A DNA stretch of 64,000 nt from contig NZ_JXYE01000001.1 in NCBI RefSeq assembly GCF_000967725.1, forward strand, positions 124,001 through 188,000. The letters are read 5' to 3'. Shown here piece after piece: positions 46,694-55,436 of the stretch; positions within the stretch are counted from its first letter, which is position 1; every line of letters starts with the position of its first letter. The notes beneath the pieces were generated by a model. It did not search any database. It was given only the letters and a program-made list of their open reading frames with translations, and had not been told where the DNA came from. The DNA comes from Loktanella sp. S4079 (GTDB taxonomy: Bacteria; Pseudomonadota; Alphaproteobacteria; Rhodobacterales; Rhodobacteraceae). A program made the translations under genes and the position numbers.

Positions 46694-47865
46694 GCCGTGT
46701 GTGAAAGCGCTGCAATCACGCCGCGCAATTCGGCAAGACCACGCAGCCGCCCGATCATTGGATACCCCGGAAACGTACCGCCGCCGATATCGGTCAGCAG
46801 TTCATGCCCGTGATCCGGTCGGAACGGAATATTGTGATCAGCGCGACCAGCCTCCAAACGGCGTTTTTCCTCGGTCAGTAGAACCTTGGTCAAAGCAACC
46901 ATATCGGTATCACCGTCCAAATGCGCAGCTTCTTCGAATGCGCCATCGGGATCTTTGCGGACATTGCGCAGATGCGCAAAGTGGATCCGGTCGGCGTGGG
47001 CAGCTGCAATTGCAGGCACGTCATTTACCGGATTTGCACCCAACGACCCCGAACACAACGTCAATCCGTTGGCATCGCTGTCGTTCGCATCCATGATCCA
47101 GTCAATATCGGCGGCACTGGATACGATCCGAGGCAAGCCCAGGATATCACGCGGCGGATCATCAGGATGCACACACATCCGCATGCCCAATTCCTCGGCC
47201 GTGGGAATTACCTCATCAAGAAAGCGCTTGTAGTTACCGCGCAAAGCCGCGCGATCTAGCCCTTCGTACAGCTTCAACGCATCACGCAATCCATCCACAT
47301 CATAGCGATCGTAGGCACCCGGCAGCCCAGACATGATCGCATGAAGCAAAGCATCTCGGTCAGCGGTGATCGACTGATCGAACCACGCCTTTGCCCGGTC
47401 TTGGACATCTTGCGGATAGTCATCTTTGGCTGCTTCACGCCCCAGCATGTGAATTTCAAAGGCAGCCATGCGATATGCCTCAAACCGGAGGCATGTACCC
47501 CCACGTGCAACAGGCGCGGCGAGATCTGTGCGCGTCCAATCCAGAAGCGGCATGAAGTTGTAGCAGATGACCTTTACACCTGCGGCAGCCAAATTGGCCA
47601 TCGACTGACGATAATTCGCGAATAGCTGGCTCAGGTCGCCCTCGCCACGTTTGATCCGTTCGTGAATCGGCAGGCTTTCGACCACCACCCAATCAAATCC
47701 CGCTGCGCGAATTTGATCAGCGCGGGCATTGATCGCCTCAGATTGCCACACCTCGCCATAGGGCACCTCGTGTAGCGCATTTACAATGCCCGTGGCCCCG
47801 GTCTGGGCGATTTCGGGCAAGGTGATCTTGTCGTATGGTCCGTACCAGCGCCAGCTTTCCTGCAT
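46690..47865 (-). CDS. uxuA: Mannonate dehydratase
   Basis: A 391-residue TIM-barrel enzyme converting D-mannonate to 2-keto-3-deoxy-D-gluconate. The protein begins MQESWRWYGPYDKITLPEI and shows CVHPDDPPRDILGLPRIVS, SGSLGANPVNDV, IHFAHLRNV and RPDHGHELL, which carry the metal-binding Cys/His residues of UxuA. It overlaps uxuB by one base, so fructuronate reduction and mannonate dehydration are made together. The end overlaps the AraC gene by 4 bases. Confidence 0.94.
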   Translation of the reverse strand: MQESWRWYGPYDKITLPEIAQTGATGIVNALHEVPYGEVWQSEAINARADQIRAAGFDWVVVESLPIHERIKRGEGDLSQLFANYRQSMANLAAAGVKVICYNFMPLLDWTRTDLAAPVARGGTCLRFEAYRMAAFEIHMLGREAAKDDYPQDVQDRAKAWFDQSITADRDALLHAIMSGLPGAYDRYDVDGLRDALKLYEGLDRAALRGNYKRFLDEVIPTAEELGMRMCVHPDDPPRDILGLPRIVSSAADIDWIMDANDSDANGLTLCSGSLGANPVNDVPAIAAAHADRIHFAHLRNVRKDPDGAFEEAAHLDGDTDMVALTKVLLTEEKRRLEAGRADHNIPFRPDHGHELLTDIGGGTFPGYPMIGRLRGLAELRGVIAALSHTA

Positions 47866-49322
47866 CAGCGAAACCCCTGAACTGTTGCGGCAGCGCCATC
47901 GTGGACCAACCGCAAAAACGCCTGCGTCACCGCATTACGGAACACCGCATTTGCAGCGAGATCAGGGGCAAACACATCGTCAATCGCCAACAAAGCAGCA
48001 ATTTTCTGTTCCGGGTCATCACTGCTGTCGTAGGCTGCGCGCAAACGATCGGCGAGCGGATCTTTGACATCAATCGCTGCACCCTTTTCATCAATGCCAC
48101 CAATGTAACGCATCCAACCGGCGACGGCCAACGCGAGCCCCGGAATATCACGCCCGGCAGCGAGGTTGTCGGCAACTGTACCCAACAAACGCTGAGGCAG
48201 TTTTTGCGAACCATCCATGGCAATCTGCCATGTCCGGTGCCGAATGGCGGGGTTGTGGTAACGCTCTAGCAGCGCGGCACAATACGCCATCAAATCTTCG
48301 CCTTCGGGCTGCGGAACTGTCGGCGTGATTTCATTTTTCCACAGCGCGTTGATAAGATTTGCAAACGCGGGGTCGGCAACCGTATCTGCGATGGTCTCGT
48401 ACCCCGCCAAATACCCGAGATACGCCAGCGTAGAGTGCGTCCCATTCAGACAGCGCAATTTCATCAGTTCAAAGGCTTCTACGTCGCGCACCAATTGGGC
48501 ACCGACACCACCCCAATCGGGTCGTTCATCGCCAACAAAGTCGTCTTGGATCACCCATTGCCGAAATGGTTCATGCATCACGCAAGCATTGTCGATGTAA
48601 CCCTGCGCAGTCGCCAGAGCGGCGATATCTGTCGGAGTTGTCGCAGGTGTAATCCGGTCAACCATGGTTGCCGGGAACCGCCCAAATTGTTCAATCCATG
48701 CAGCCAATTCAGGATCAAGCGCGCGCGCAAACCCCATCACAACGCCACGTGTCAGTGGGCCGTTATTCGGCAGGTTATCACATGGCATAAAGGTAAAGGG
48801 CGCATGCCCTGCAAGGCGACGGCGGTTCAACGCGTGTACGACAAACCCAATCGCCGAACGCGGGCTATCCGAGTTTTTCAAATCATGCGCAATATCGGGA
48901 TGGTCTAGCAACAGATCGCCCGTTGCCGGATTATGGCAGTAGCCTTTCTCTGTAATCGTGGTCGAGACAATCTTGACCCCTGGATCAGCCATCGCTTCAA
49001 GCACAGCTTGGGGGTTTTCGGGTGCGACCAAGACATCATCGATAACCTCAACGATGGTGTATTCTGCGCCCTCTGGGGCCAGCTTTGCCGCTGTATATGC
49101 GCAACCTTGGGGTTTTAGTTTATCGCGAATGTCCGTGCTGCGTAGACTGACGGTCAAAATCCCCCAATCGCCACCGGACTTGGCAATCGCCTCGGCCGTA
49201 AAGGGGGCATTAAAGGCACGAAAAAATGCGCCCGGCCCGAGGTGGACAATCCCAACCTTGGGGCGCGGGGCATCAGAGCGTTGTAAATTTGGTTCAGCGG
49301 GCAAGCCAACCTCCATCGACAT
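47865..49322 (-). CDS. uxuB: Fructuronate reductase (mannitol dehydrogenase family)
   Basis: A 485-residue NAD-dependent reductase. The Rossmann part is VGIVHLGPGAFFRAFNAPFT; the catalytic part has MPCDNLPNNGPLTRGVV, MVDRITPATT and LRCLNGTHSTLAYLGYL. It reduces D-fructuronate to D-mannonate; related enzymes reduce tagaturonate, so double use cannot be excluded. The start is unsure: ATG 49322, ATG 49316, or a TTG at 49304 with GGAGG ideally spaced before it. It overlaps kduD by 29 bases with ATG 49322. Confidence 0.88.
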   Translation of the reverse strand: MSMEVGLPAEPNLQRSDAPRPKVGIVHLGPGAFFRAFNAPFTAEAIAKSGGDWGILTVSLRSTDIRDKLKPQGCAYTAAKLAPEGAEYTIVEVIDDVLVAPENPQAVLEAMADPGVKIVSTTITEKGYCHNPATGDLLLDHPDIAHDLKNSDSPRSAIGFVVHALNRRRLAGHAPFTFMPCDNLPNNGPLTRGVVMGFARALDPELAAWIEQFGRFPATMVDRITPATTPTDIAALATAQGYIDNACVMHEPFRQWVIQDDFVGDERPDWGGVGAQLVRDVEAFELMKLRCLNGTHSTLAYLGYLAGYETIADTVADPAFANLINALWKNEITPTVPQPEGEDLMAYCAALLERYHNPAIRHRTWQIAMDGSQKLPQRLLGTVADNLAAGRDIPGLALAVAGWMRYIGGIDEKGAAIDVKDPLADRLRAAYDSSDDPEQKIAALLAIDDVFAPDLAANAVFRNAVTQAFLRLVHDGAAATVQGFR

Positions 49323-50022
49323 TCAATACTGCACCATGCACATAGTCAGCAGCCGAAGAAGCAAGGAAAACAGCAGCGCCACCCATATCAGAGGCATCAC
49401 CCCACCGACCAGCGGGAATGCGATCTAGGATCGCTTTGTTCCGTTCTTCGTCCGCACGCAAAGCCGTGGTATTGTTAGTCGAAATATAGCCGGGGGCCAG
49501 CGCATTCACGTTGATACCCTTAGCCGCCCATTCATTCGCCATCAGCTTGGTCAGGCCCGCAACGCCATGTTTGGATGCCGTATAGGATGGAACGCGAATG
49601 CCCCCCTGAAACGACAACAGCGAAGCGATATTCACGATCTTGCCACCAGTTCCGCGCGCCAAAGCTGCTTTGGCAAAGGCTTGGCAGGTAAAGAACACTG
49701 CCTTGAGGTTCACGTCCATCACGTCGTCCCAGTCGGACTCAGTAAAATCAACACAATCGTCGCGGCGAATAATGCCCGCGTTATTCACCAGAATGTCGAT
49801 CTGCTGCTCTGCAAACACGTCACGTGCAGCCATCGGATCTGCGAAATCAAGCTTGAGCGCGGTGCCATTTGGCACCAGCGCAAGCGTTTCATCCATGCCA
49901 GAACGCCCGGCGCAGACAACCTGCGCCCCGGCATTGCCAAGTGCGACAGCAATTGCCTGACCAATGCCTGTGTTCGCACCAGTCACCAGCGCGCGCTTTC
50001 CTGTCAGATCGAACGGGTTCAC
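49294..50022 (-). CDS. kduD: 2-dehydro-3-deoxy-D-gluconate 5-dehydrogenase (KduD)
   Basis: A 242-residue classical SDR that turns 3-deoxy-D-glycero-2,5-hexodiulosonate into 2-keto-3-deoxygluconate. Motifs are RALVTGANTGIGQAIA, ILVNNAGIIRRDD, catalytic Ser in NIASLLSFQGG, YTASKHGVAGL (Tyr and Lys) and VDGGWLAR at the end, matching KduD. The start is a GTG (50022) overlapping the kduI stop (GTGA) with GGAGG 7 bases before it. It lies between kduI and uxuB in the uronate operon. Confidence 0.93.
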   Translation of the reverse strand: MNPFDLTGKRALVTGANTGIGQAIAVALGNAGAQVVCAGRSGMDETLALVPNGTALKLDFADPMAARDVFAEQQIDILVNNAGIIRRDDCVDFTESDWDDVMDVNLKAVFFTCQAFAKAALARGTGGKIVNIASLLSFQGGIRVPSYTASKHGVAGLTKLMANEWAAKGINVNALAPGYISTNNTTALRADEERNKAILDRIPAGRWGDASDMGGAAVFLASSAADYVHGAVLNVDGGWLAR

Positions 50023-50843
50023 CGCAAATCCTCCATCGCGATAAAGTCCATATCGGTGAAATCTACGTTATCACCGGCCATTGCCCAGCAGAACGTATAG
50101 GACCCCGTACCTGCCCCACAGTGGATCGACCAAGGTGGCGAAATGATCGCCTCTTCGTTGGCGATAACCATATGGCGCGTCTCGGATGGCTCACCCATGA
50201 AATGGAACACGCGCTGGTCAGCATCGACATCGAAATACAGATAGGCCTCCATGCGGCGATCATGCACGTGTGCAGGCATCGTGTTCCACAACGAACCCGG
50301 CTTGAACTGCGTGTACCCCATGAGCAACTGACAGCTCTTGCAGACCTCGGGGTGGAGCACTTGGATAATTACACGCTCGTTGGCCTGGTCGCGTGTGCCC
50401 ATCTCAACGCGGCGTGCGTCGGATTCCTTAATGTGGGTAGTTGGATAGCTTTGGTGCGCTGGGGCGGACAGGATGTAGAACCGTCCTGCACCGGAAAATG
50501 TCACCGCGCCACCGCCCATGCCGACGTACAATACCTCGCCTTTGGCTAGGGTGTAGGTTGTACCATCTACAGCGACATCACCGGGTTCACCAATATTGAG
50601 AACGGCCATCTCACGACGTTCGAGGAACGTTTTAGTACCCGTTTCAGCAGCGTGTTCCAGCGTCAGCGGACCCTTTGCTGGCACGGCGGACCCAAGTATC
50701 AGGCGGTCATAGTGGCTATAGACCAGACGGATTTCGTCATCCGCAAACAGATCACCAACATGGAAATGGCTGCGAAGCCCTTCGGTATCCAGCGTTTTGG
50801 ACGTTGCCGGATCAATCGCATAGCGAGTTTCAGTTTTCAGCAT
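50019..50843 (-). CDS. kduI: 5-keto-4-deoxyuronate isomerase (KduI)
   Basis: A 274-residue cupin-fold zinc enzyme. It interconverts 5-keto-4-deoxyuronate and 3-deoxy-D-glycero-2,5-hexodiulosonate. Metal ligands are visible in MPAHVHDRRMEAYLYFDVD (two His and Glu) and in the later SIHCGAGTGSY. Other marks are RREMAVLNIGEPG and GRFYILSAPAHQSYPTT. It starts at ATG 50843, 13 bases after the cupin gene, and overlaps kduD by 4 bases. Confidence 0.95.
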   Translation of the reverse strand: MLKTETRYAIDPATSKTLDTEGLRSHFHVGDLFADDEIRLVYSHYDRLILGSAVPAKGPLTLEHAAETGTKTFLERREMAVLNIGEPGDVAVDGTTYTLAKGEVLYVGMGGGAVTFSGAGRFYILSAPAHQSYPTTHIKESDARRVEMGTRDQANERVIIQVLHPEVCKSCQLLMGYTQFKPGSLWNTMPAHVHDRRMEAYLYFDVDADQRVFHFMGEPSETRHMVIANEEAIISPPWSIHCGAGTGSYTFCWAMAGDNVDFTDMDFIAMEDLR

Positions 50844-50855
50844 GGGAGGTTCCTT

Positions 50856-51167
50856 TTATAAAAAATCATCGCGGCGCGGTGTAAACGTGTCGATCAAACG
50901 CCCCGGCGCGAGGCAGACACAGCCGTGTTCGGCATTTGACGGAATGACAAAGCTATCGCCCGGTCCGACCTCAAATTCTTTGCCCGAAAGGCTGAACCGA
51001 AAACGGCCGCTTTCGACATAGGTCGATTGCACATGCGGGTGATTATGCAGTGCTCCCTTGGCGTCCTTTTCGAAGGTAAAGGAAACCACCATCAGGGATT
51101 CATTTTCAGACAAAACCTGACGTGTGACGCCCGCATCTGGATGTGCAATTGGGTATGATTTCAGCAT
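50856..51167 (-). CDS. kdgF: KdgF-like cupin, unsaturated-uronate ring-opening
   Basis: A 103-residue single-cupin protein. The first cupin motif HNHPHVQSTYVESGRFRFSL (41-60) and the second GDSFVIPSNAEHGC (70-83) keep the metal-binding His/Gln/His set. KdgF proteins catalyse linearisation of 4,5-unsaturated uronates to the 5-keto-4-deoxyuronate used by KduI. Position directly before kduI supports that. Length is normal for the family (about 105-115). Other small cupins cannot be excluded by sequence alone. Confidence 0.82.
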   Translation of the reverse strand: MLKSYPIAHPDAGVTRQVLSENESLMVVSFTFEKDAKGALHNHPHVQSTYVESGRFRFSLSGKEFEVGPGDSFVIPSNAEHGCVCLAPGRLIDTFTPRRDDFL

Positions 51168-51191
51168 TGTGTTTTCTCGATTGCCAAAGGG

Positions 51192-52508
51192 TTAGAGCTC
51201 AGACAACGCACCTGCGCCAGCACGTGCACGAATGCCGTCGGCGATGGTTGCAGGGTCTGCCAGCTCATAAGAATAAGGCGGGGTCCAATCGACCTGATCT
51301 GCCAAAGGTTTCTCAGGGTTCGCTGCATTGTATAGCGCCAGCAAATCCAGGGCCTCACCATTCACGACAGACCCGGAATCTTGGGCGATTTCGCCTTTGT
51401 AGTGTCTAAAAATGCGACCCGCATCGATATCTGCAGAGATTTCAAATGCGTTCGCTTCTGACAGAATACGCGACTCTTTTCCGGCGCCGAATGCATAGGA
51501 GAAACTATAGGGGCCGTCGGCACGCGGCGTGAACAGGTTGTTGAAAACATGCACCTCGCCAAAGCGGACACGCGGTGTGCGTTGGCGTACGTTATCGTAC
51601 CAGTTTCCAGCAAAGGTGACCCGCAAATGCCCGATATTTTCTGTCCGGCTGTCTGACGAACCGATGACATGAACCTTGTCATGATCAAAGAACCGGTTGT
51701 CAGTGACCGTGATGTAATTGGCCAGTTTCTTGATATCGATCAGCCCATCATGATGCTGCTTTACGCGACCAAAGACAGGCGGCAAATGATCGTCGGGCCG
51801 CGCGCCATCTGAAAAACTGCAATTGTCGATCCAGATGTGTGTCGCTTCTTCGATCGAGATCAGGTCGTATTCCGCGTTCCAGTTGCCTTGGCTACCGTCC
51901 GTGCCGTCCCATTGCGGGAAGAAATCGTAGGAGTCTTCAAAGATGATATTGCGAATAATCACGTTCTCTACGCGTTTGACCAGCAATGTCCCATTGATAA
52001 TCCGCGCGCCATCCATGCCGATGATCGTCTTGTTTGAACCGACCCGGATCATTGTGTGGGCCTTTTGGTTCTGCTCTGATCTTTCGCGCGCATCTTCGAG
52101 AGGGCCTTCAGGCTCTGCCTCGAAACCATAGGTCTGAGGATCATAGGCCGCGATGTATGCGTCTAAGTCATAGTCCGGATCGGCGAATGCGCTGGCATCT
52201 TGGGGATTACCTGCATCATCCGCCGTTAGGTCAATTGTGCCCGCAACAAAGATGATTGCAGGCGTGTCATTGCTTGCGTTGCTCGCATTGTCACCGCCTA
52301 AGGCTGCAACCAATTCCGCCCGCGTTGAAACGACAAATACCTGCTCTGGCGCGGCGTTTGCCCCGCCGGTTGTTTCGCCTTCAACAGTGGCCCAGCCCAG
52401 CGCGGGGCCCTGCTGTGCAATTGCCAACTGATCGGCAGTCACCGTTTGTGCCTGTGCAACAGAACCAGCCAAAAGGTAGGCGGCAGCGAGATATTTCATC
52501 GTCTTCAT
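51192..52508 (-). CDS. Secreted pectate lyase, PL1 family
   Basis: A 438-residue beta-helix lyase. The signal peptide is MKTMKYLAAAYLLAGSVAQA with cleavage before QTVTADQ. PL1 features are VVSTRAELVAALGG, NKTIIGMDGARIINGTLLV, IDNCSFSDGARPDDHL, DGLIDIKKLANYITVTDN and RQRTPRVRFGEVHVFNN with the catalytic arginine. It cleaves polygalacturonate by calcium-dependent elimination, making unsaturated oligomers. It is the only pectin-degrading enzyme here with a signal peptide. CGGAGA precedes its ATG. It follows the TRAP permease gene by 56 bases and could be in the same transcript. Confidence 0.9.
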   Translation of the reverse strand: MKTMKYLAAAYLLAGSVAQAQTVTADQLAIAQQGPALGWATVEGETTGGANAAPEQVFVVSTRAELVAALGGDNASNASNDTPAIIFVAGTIDLTADDAGNPQDASAFADPDYDLDAYIAAYDPQTYGFEAEPEGPLEDARERSEQNQKAHTMIRVGSNKTIIGMDGARIINGTLLVKRVENVIIRNIIFEDSYDFFPQWDGTDGSQGNWNAEYDLISIEEATHIWIDNCSFSDGARPDDHLPPVFGRVKQHHDGLIDIKKLANYITVTDNRFFDHDKVHVIGSSDSRTENIGHLRVTFAGNWYDNVRQRTPRVRFGEVHVFNNLFTPRADGPYSFSYAFGAGKESRILSEANAFEISADIDAGRIFRHYKGEIAQDSGSVVNGEALDLLALYNAANPEKPLADQVDWTPPYSYELADPATIADGIRARAGAGALSEL

Positions 52509-52564
52509 TGTCGTCTCCGGTTTTTAGGGTCAATCGAATGGATCGAAACACAGGCAACTGGTGA

Positions 52565-53845
52565 TCAGTGGAACAAGGACGGCAGCCAAAGTGACAGCGC
52601 TGGGACATAAGTGACGAGCATCAGCGTCCCAAAGGCGGCACCGTAGAATGGCCAGATGGATTTGACGGCATCAAAAATCGGAATGCGCCCGACTGCACAG
52701 CCGACAAAGAGCACCGCACCGACAGGCGGGGTACATAGACCAATCCCAAGGTTCATGATCAGGATCACACCAAAGTGGACCGGATCAACGCCAAAGGCTG
52801 TCGCCACCGGCAAAAAGATCGGCGTGGTGATGACGATCAGCGGCGACATATCCATGAATGTCCCCAACATCAGCAAAACGACGTTCAATAGCAGCAAGAT
52901 GACGATAGGGTTGTCAGATACGCCTTGCAGGAAGCTGACCATCGACGCAGGCACCTTGAGATAGGCCAAGAGCCAGCCAAAGGACGCGGCACATCCGATG
53001 ACCAATAGCACCATCGCAGTTGTCCGAACTGCCGCGAATGTTGCTTCAACGAAATCATGCCAACTCAGGCTGCGATACACAAAGAATGTGATTATCAGCG
53101 CATAGACCACGGCGATGTTGGACGATTCAGACGCCGTAAAGATACCGGATCGGACCCCGCCAAAGATGATCGCAACCAAGATCAGGCCGGGTGCAGCCGA
53201 AACAAACAAGGTTCCCATCATGGCAAGGCCGGGGAATTTTTCGGTCGGGTATCCGCGTTTTTTCGCGACAAACCATGCGGCGGCCATCAACGACAAGGCC
53301 AGCATGAAACCGGGAATAATCCCTGCGGTAAAGAGATCAGCAATCGAAATGCGCCCGCCAGCCGAGATCGAGTAGATGATCATGTTGTGCGAAGGCGGCA
53401 ACATCAGCGCAATGATCGAGCTGACGACAGTAATGTTTACCGCATAGTCCACGCCATAGCCGCGTTCTTTCATTTGGGGAACCATCAAGCCCCCCACGGC
53501 AGATGCATCAGCCGCAGCCGACCCTGAAACGCCACCAAACATGACAGAGGCGAGAATATTCACCTGACCAAGGCCACCGCGCAAATGCCCCACAAAGGCA
53601 CCCGCGAGAGCCACCAGCCGCCGCGCGATATCACCGCGCACCATCAGGTCGCCTGCGTAGATAAAGAACGGGATCGCCATCAGCGCAAAGACCGACACCC
53701 CGGAATTCAACCGCTGGAACACGACCACAGGCGGCAGCCCTAAATAGGCAATCGTCGCAAAGCTGGACACACCTAGGCAAAAGGCAACTGGCGTCCCAAT
53801 CAGAAGCAGGAACGTGAAAGTTCCAAATAGTACGTAAAGCTCCAT
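52565..53845 (-). CDS. dctM: TRAP transporter large permease (DctM)
   Basis: A 426-residue membrane protein of the TRAP-M family with about 12 hydrophobic segments. The N-terminus MELYVLFGTFTFLLLIGTPV, FGGVSGSAAADASAVGGLMV and VPQMKERGYGVDYAVN, PPSHNMIIYSISAGG and the C-terminal GIGLCTPPVGAVLF are family hallmarks. It imports a solute using the sodium gradient together with DctQ and the DctP protein. ATG 53845 is chosen over 53902, since the frame above it is inside dctQ. Only one base separates it from the dctQ stop. Confidence 0.92.
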   Translation of the reverse strand: MELYVLFGTFTFLLLIGTPVAFCLGVSSFATIAYLGLPPVVVFQRLNSGVSVFALMAIPFFIYAGDLMVRGDIARRLVALAGAFVGHLRGGLGQVNILASVMFGGVSGSAAADASAVGGLMVPQMKERGYGVDYAVNITVVSSIIALMLPPSHNMIIYSISAGGRISIADLFTAGIIPGFMLALSLMAAAWFVAKKRGYPTEKFPGLAMMGTLFVSAAPGLILVAIIFGGVRSGIFTASESSNIAVVYALIITFFVYRSLSWHDFVEATFAAVRTTAMVLLVIGCAASFGWLLAYLKVPASMVSFLQGVSDNPIVILLLLNVVLLMLGTFMDMSPLIVITTPIFLPVATAFGVDPVHFGVILIMNLGIGLCTPPVGAVLFVGCAVGRIPIFDAVKSIWPFYGAAFGTLMLVTYVPALSLWLPSLFH

Positions 53846-53846
53846 C

Positions 53847-54377
53847 CTAGGTCGCCTCGCTATTATCGTCGCCAAAGCGAGCGGTCGGCAGACCTGCGGC
53901 ACGGCGCGCTATGCGCTCGACCGAGAACAGCACAACAAGTACGCCACCAGCAACGATAGGAATAAAGTCATAGGCACCCGAAATGCCCAACGAAGGCAGC
54001 GTATTTCCTGCGGTCTTTTCCGCGAGCTGCCAACCAAACCAGATCATGCCAAGGCCGAAACCAGCAACGACAAGATCGGAAATTGAATAGAGGAACATCT
54101 TGCCTTTATGCGGGATCACATAAAGCAGCACATCGAACGACAGGTGATAGCCTTCGCGAATGCCGACAGCCGCCCCAAGAAAAATGAACCACCCCATGAT
54201 CATCACAGAGGCAGGTTCGGTCCACGCGATACTGTCATTCAAAACATAGCGCCAAAAGACCTGCGCCGCGATCAGAACTGTCATCACAACGAGCCCAGTT
54301 CCCGCAGCCCATAGCGCTGCGCGACCGATAAAGCCGGTGATCACAGCGATTTTCAACATCAAGCCCTGCACAGGCAT
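53847..54377 (-). CDS. dctQ: TRAP transporter small permease (DctQ)
   Basis: A 176-residue protein with four membrane helices typical of TRAP-Q. The first is LVVMTVLIAAQVFWRYVL, then ASVMIMGWFIFLGAAVGI with REGYHLSFDVLLYVIP, the third GFGLGMIWFGWQLAEKTAG and the last IPIVAGGVLVVLFSVERIAR. It is cotranscribed with dctM. A hairpin lies in the gap to dctP. Confidence 0.9.
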   Translation of the reverse strand: MPVQGLMLKIAVITGFIGRAALWAAGTGLVVMTVLIAAQVFWRYVLNDSIAWTEPASVMIMGWFIFLGAAVGIREGYHLSFDVLLYVIPHKGKMFLYSISDLVVAGFGLGMIWFGWQLAEKTAGNTLPSLGISGAYDFIPIVAGGVLVVLFSVERIARRAAGLPTARFGDDNSEAT

Positions 54378-54394
54378 TCCCCCAAACGTAGTAA

Positions 54395-54416
54395 GCCCGC
54401 GACAAATGCCGCGAGC
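54395..54416 (-). terminator. Intercistronic hairpin between dctP and dctQ
   Basis: GCCCGCG and CGCGAGC form a 7-base stem (one G-T pair) with an 8-base loop, located 12 bases beyond the dctP stop. There is no T-tract on the operon strand. It is comparable to the hairpins after the other two binding protein genes and may set the ratio of binding protein to permease. Confidence 0.5.
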
Positions 54417-54427
54417 CTGTATTTGTC

Positions 54428-55408
54428 TTATTCAGTGGCCTGAATGTCAGCGACCATCTGCTGAAGAACAGGTGAGGTTACGTATTTCTCGTAAACAGGA
54501 ACCATCGCTTCGATGAATGGTGTCTTGTCGATGTCGGTTACGATCTCGACACCCGCAGCACGCACGCGCGCCTCGGATTCAGCTTCGCGAGCTTCCCACA
54601 GTTCACGCATCACAGGAACGGAATCGCGCGCAGCTTGGCGAACGATTTCCTGATCTTCGGCCGACAGCTTATCAAAGCTGGATTTCGCCATCACCAGAAC
54701 CTCTGGGACGATCAAGTGCTGATCAAGCGTGTAGTACTGCGCGACTTCAAAGTGGCCAGAGCTGTCGTAAGATGGCCAGTTGTTTTCCGCACCATCAATG
54801 ACGCCAGTTTGGATCGAAGAGTAGACCTCGCCGTATGGCATTGGTGTCGCATTCGCACCCAGCGCAGAAACCATATCTACGAACATGTCAGACTGCATGA
54901 CACGGAACTTGAGGCCCGCGAGATCCTCGATCGAGTTGATCGGCTTTTGCGAGTTGTAGAAACTGCGCGAACCACCGTCGTAAAAGGCAAGACCAACAAG
55001 GTCATGGTCGCTAAACGCGTCCAAGATTTGCTGACCGACAGGTCCGTCCATCACTTTGTGCATATGTTCAACCGAACGGAAGATATATGGCAGCGAAGGA
55101 ATCTGTGTTTCTTCGATGATGTTATTGAATGGCCCGAGCGATACGCGGTTCATGTCGATCACGCCGAACTGCGTTTGTTCGATGGTGTCTTTCTCCTGAC
55201 CCAACTGCGCAGAGTGGAATACTTCGATACACAGGCGACCGTCTGTGCGCTCCTCGAGCAGGTCACCCATGTGGTTCACGGCAGCAACCGTTGGATAGCC
55301 ATCAGGGTGCGTATCTGATGAACGCAGGGTGACCTCGCATGCTGTCGCAGCAGAGGCCATTGCAACGCTGGCCAGCAAAGCAGCACCAATAGTTTTCGTA
55401 AATGTCAT
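54428..55408 (-). CDS. dctP: TRAP transporter substrate-binding protein (DctP), uronate type
   Basis: A 326-residue DctP protein. The signal peptide is [20 protein letters not shown]. Motifs are [40 protein letters not shown], and [20 protein letters not shown] with the ligand-carboxylate arginine. [11 protein letters not shown] resembles the pattern in TRAP proteins that bind uronates, and the operon (uxaC upstream, pectate lyase downstream) agrees. The substrate is therefore probably galacturonate or glucuronate, not proven. ATG 55408 has GGAGGAG 6-8 bases before it; the frame to 55768 is inside uxaC. Confidence 0.88.
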   Translation of the reverse strand: MTFTKTIGAALLASVAMASAATACEVTLRSSDTHPDGYPTVAAVNHMGDLLEERTDGRLCIEVFHSAQLGQEKDTIEQTQFGVIDMNRVSLGPFNNIIEETQIPSLPYIFRSVEHMHKVMDGPVGQQILDAFSDHDLVGLAFYDGGSRSFYNSQKPINSIEDLAGLKFRVMQSDMFVDMVSALGANATPMPYGEVYSSIQTGVIDGAENNWPSYDSSGHFEVAQYYTLDQHLIVPEVLVMAKSSFDKLSAEDQEIVRQAARDSVPVMRELWEAREAESEARVRAAGVEIVTDIDKTPFIEAMVPVYEKYVTSPVLQQMVADIQATE

Positions 55409-55436
55409 TGTTTCTCCTCCCAGAAAATGACCCGTT

